Part shown: in pieces, positions 5,652 to 6,686 of the stretch
How positions within the stretch are numbered: position 1 is the stretch's first letter
Layout: every line of letters begins with the position of its first letter
Assembly: GCA_937995995.1 (NCBI GenBank)
Contig: CALKIP010000321.1
Location: forward strand, 1 to 6,686
DNA: 6,686 bases
Direction: 5' to 3'
Source of the DNA: an uncultured bacterium
Lineage (GTDB): Bacteria; Gemmatimonadota; Gemmatimonadetes; Longimicrobiales; RSA9
The notes under the pieces: model-generated
Seen by the model: the letters and a program-made list of their open reading frames with translations, nothing else
Databases searched by the model: none
Told to the model about the DNA's origin: nothing
Program-made: the position numbers and the translations under genes

Positions 5652-6686
5652 ATGAAGCGAAGCGTGCACTGTCTTGCCTGCGCCACTCTCCTCGCCGCGT
5701 GTGGCAGCGGCCTCGCCGATGGTGAGTGGACCGGCACGATCACCGACAGCGCCGGTGTGGCGATCGTCGCCAACCCGGAGCGCGGTCTTTGGCGTGACGG
5801 TCAGAGATGGCGCATCGAAGAGGAACTCCGGATCGGCGTGGCCGATGGCGAGCCGGAGTATCAGTTCGGTGCCATCGCGTGGATCGACGTGGACGCCGAA
5901 GGCCGCATCTACGTCCTCGACCAGCAGGCCCAGAACGTCCGCGTCTTCGACGGCGAGGGCGACTACCTGCGCACGATCGGCCGGCCCGGCAACGGCCCCG
6001 GCGAGTTCAGCCCCGCCGTGATGGCCGTGATCCCGGCCGGAGGGGACACCCTTTTCGTCCCGGACGCCATGCAGCAGCGCGTCCACCGATTCCTCGCGGA
6101 TGGCACTGAGGTCGGCAGCTTTCCCATCCCGCTCACGGAGGGGATCTCGACCAAATGGAAGCTCCTCCCCGACGGGCGCCTGGCACAGGAGGTCCGTCCG
6201 GCCCCCACGCCGAACCAGGACCCGGCCGCGCAGCAGGTCGTACTCGTGCGGGCCGGCGACGGCGCCATTGTCGACACCCTGCTCCACCTGCCTCTCGGCC
6301 AAACACTCCGCTTCCAGGGCGGTACGGCGCGCGTCCGCCTCTTCGAGCCCGAACCCCTCTGGGACGTGGGCGACGATGGCCGCATGATCCAGGGCGTGAA
6401 CTCAGACTACCGGATCGAAATCCGAACACCTGATGGCGAGCTTGCCCGCATCGTGACCCGCCCCTTCCAGCGGCAGGATGTGACCGAGGCCGACCGCCAG
6501 GCGTTCATCGACCTTTTCGACGAGATGTTCGAGCGCCAGGGCGTGCCCCCGCAGGCGCGCCAACTGACCCTCCAGACCCTCGAGTTCGCCGACCACTACC
6601 CCGCCTACATGACGATCGCGGCCGGCCCTGACGGGACACTCTGGGTGCAGCACATCCAGTCGGCGGCGGAGGTCGCCGCCGCTGGT
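5652..6686 (+). CDS. 6-bladed beta-propeller lipoprotein, C-terminus cut by window edge
   Basis: The frame runs 345 codons from the ATG at 5652 to the last base without a stop, so the gene is partial. Residues 1-17 form a lipoprotein signal peptide with lipobox L-A-A-C and the lipidated Cys at 17, so the mature protein should be anchored on the cell envelope, outside the cytoplasm. DSAGVAIV at 32-39 is followed by NHL-like repeat units: GRIYVLDQQAQNVRVFD at 84-100, then GRPGNGPGEF at 110-119, then DTLFVPDAMQQRVHRF at 122-137. The closing segment GPDGTLWVQ at 335-343 starts another blade. The combination of DSAGV, then a GxGPGEF loop between blades, is typical of the 6-bladed beta-propeller proteins that are abundant in Gemmatimonadota. 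Propellers of this type are ligand- or protein-binding scaffolds or hydrolase-like, and I see no residue set that assigns an enzyme activity. The gene diverges from alaS, so a functional link is not implied. Confidence 0.88.
   Translation, partial: MKRSVHCLACATLLAACGSGLADGEWTGTITDSAGVAIVANPERGLWRDGQRWRIEEELRIGVADGEPEYQFGAIAWIDVDAEGRIYVLDQQAQNVRVFDGEGDYLRTIGRPGNGPGEFSPAVMAVIPAGGDTLFVPDAMQQRVHRFLADGTEVGSFPIPLTEGISTKWKLLPDGRLAQEVRPAPTPNQDPAAQQVVLVRAGDGAIVDTLLHLPLGQTLRFQGGTARVRLFEPEPLWDVGDDGRMIQGVNSDYRIEIRTPDGELARIVTRPFQRQDVTEADRQAFIDLFDEMFERQGVPPQARQLTLQTLEFADHYPAYMTIAAGPDGTLWVQHIQSAAEVAAAG

Noticed and set aside
5445..6302. A 286-residue N-terminal extension of the alaS frame
   Set aside because: AlaRS homology starts exactly at the ATG at 5444 with a ribosome binding site, and the extension would be antisense to the promoter region and the propeller gene.
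6402..6653. A minus-strand frame of 83 codons opposite the propeller gene
   Set aside because: It is antisense to a continuous frame with signal peptide and propeller repeats, and has no domain of its own.

Overview
The window is high-GC bacterial DNA with short intergenic gaps. Five genes run leftward on the minus strand as a tight operon, alaS - small hypothetical - gmhA - SDR oxidoreductase - cca. One gene, a beta-propeller lipoprotein, diverges rightward on the plus strand. The propeller has the lipobox plus 'DSAGV' N-terminus that I associate with very numerous paralogues in Gemmatimonadota. Together with the base composition this suggests that phylum or a close relative. This is inference from memory of the family, not a database result.

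Layout from left to right: (1) 1-938, minus, 5' two thirds of a CCA-adding tRNA nucleotidyltransferase. Its reading frame is open to the left edge, and its last ~150 bases are an extreme C/G homopolymer tract that looks like sequence error. (2) 958-1713, minus, classical short-chain dehydrogenase/reductase. (3) 1721-2314, minus, GmhA-type sedoheptulose-7-phosphate isomerase. (4) 2323-2772, minus, unrecognised Ala/Glu-rich helical protein. (5) 2769-5444, minus, complete alanyl-tRNA synthetase. (6) 5445-5651, a 207-base divergent promoter region. (7) 5652-6686, plus, lipoprotein beta-propeller, cut by the right edge.

Spacing in the minus-strand cluster is -4, +8, +7 and +19 bases, and two ribosome binding sites overlap the preceding stop codon, so one transcript from the promoter near 5489-5517 probably covers all five genes. 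Two products act on tRNA: Cca finishes the 3' CCA end and AlaRS charges tRNA-Ala. GmhA starts ADP-heptose synthesis for lipopolysaccharide. The SDR and the small protein have no assigned substrate or role.

I find no RNA genes, CRISPR arrays, insertion sequences or clear terminators. The window is mostly ordinary housekeeping DNA and I do not see an undescribed system in it. The items most worth a second look are the suspect left-edge tract, the unrecognised small gene translationally coupled to alaS, and the divergent promoter region.
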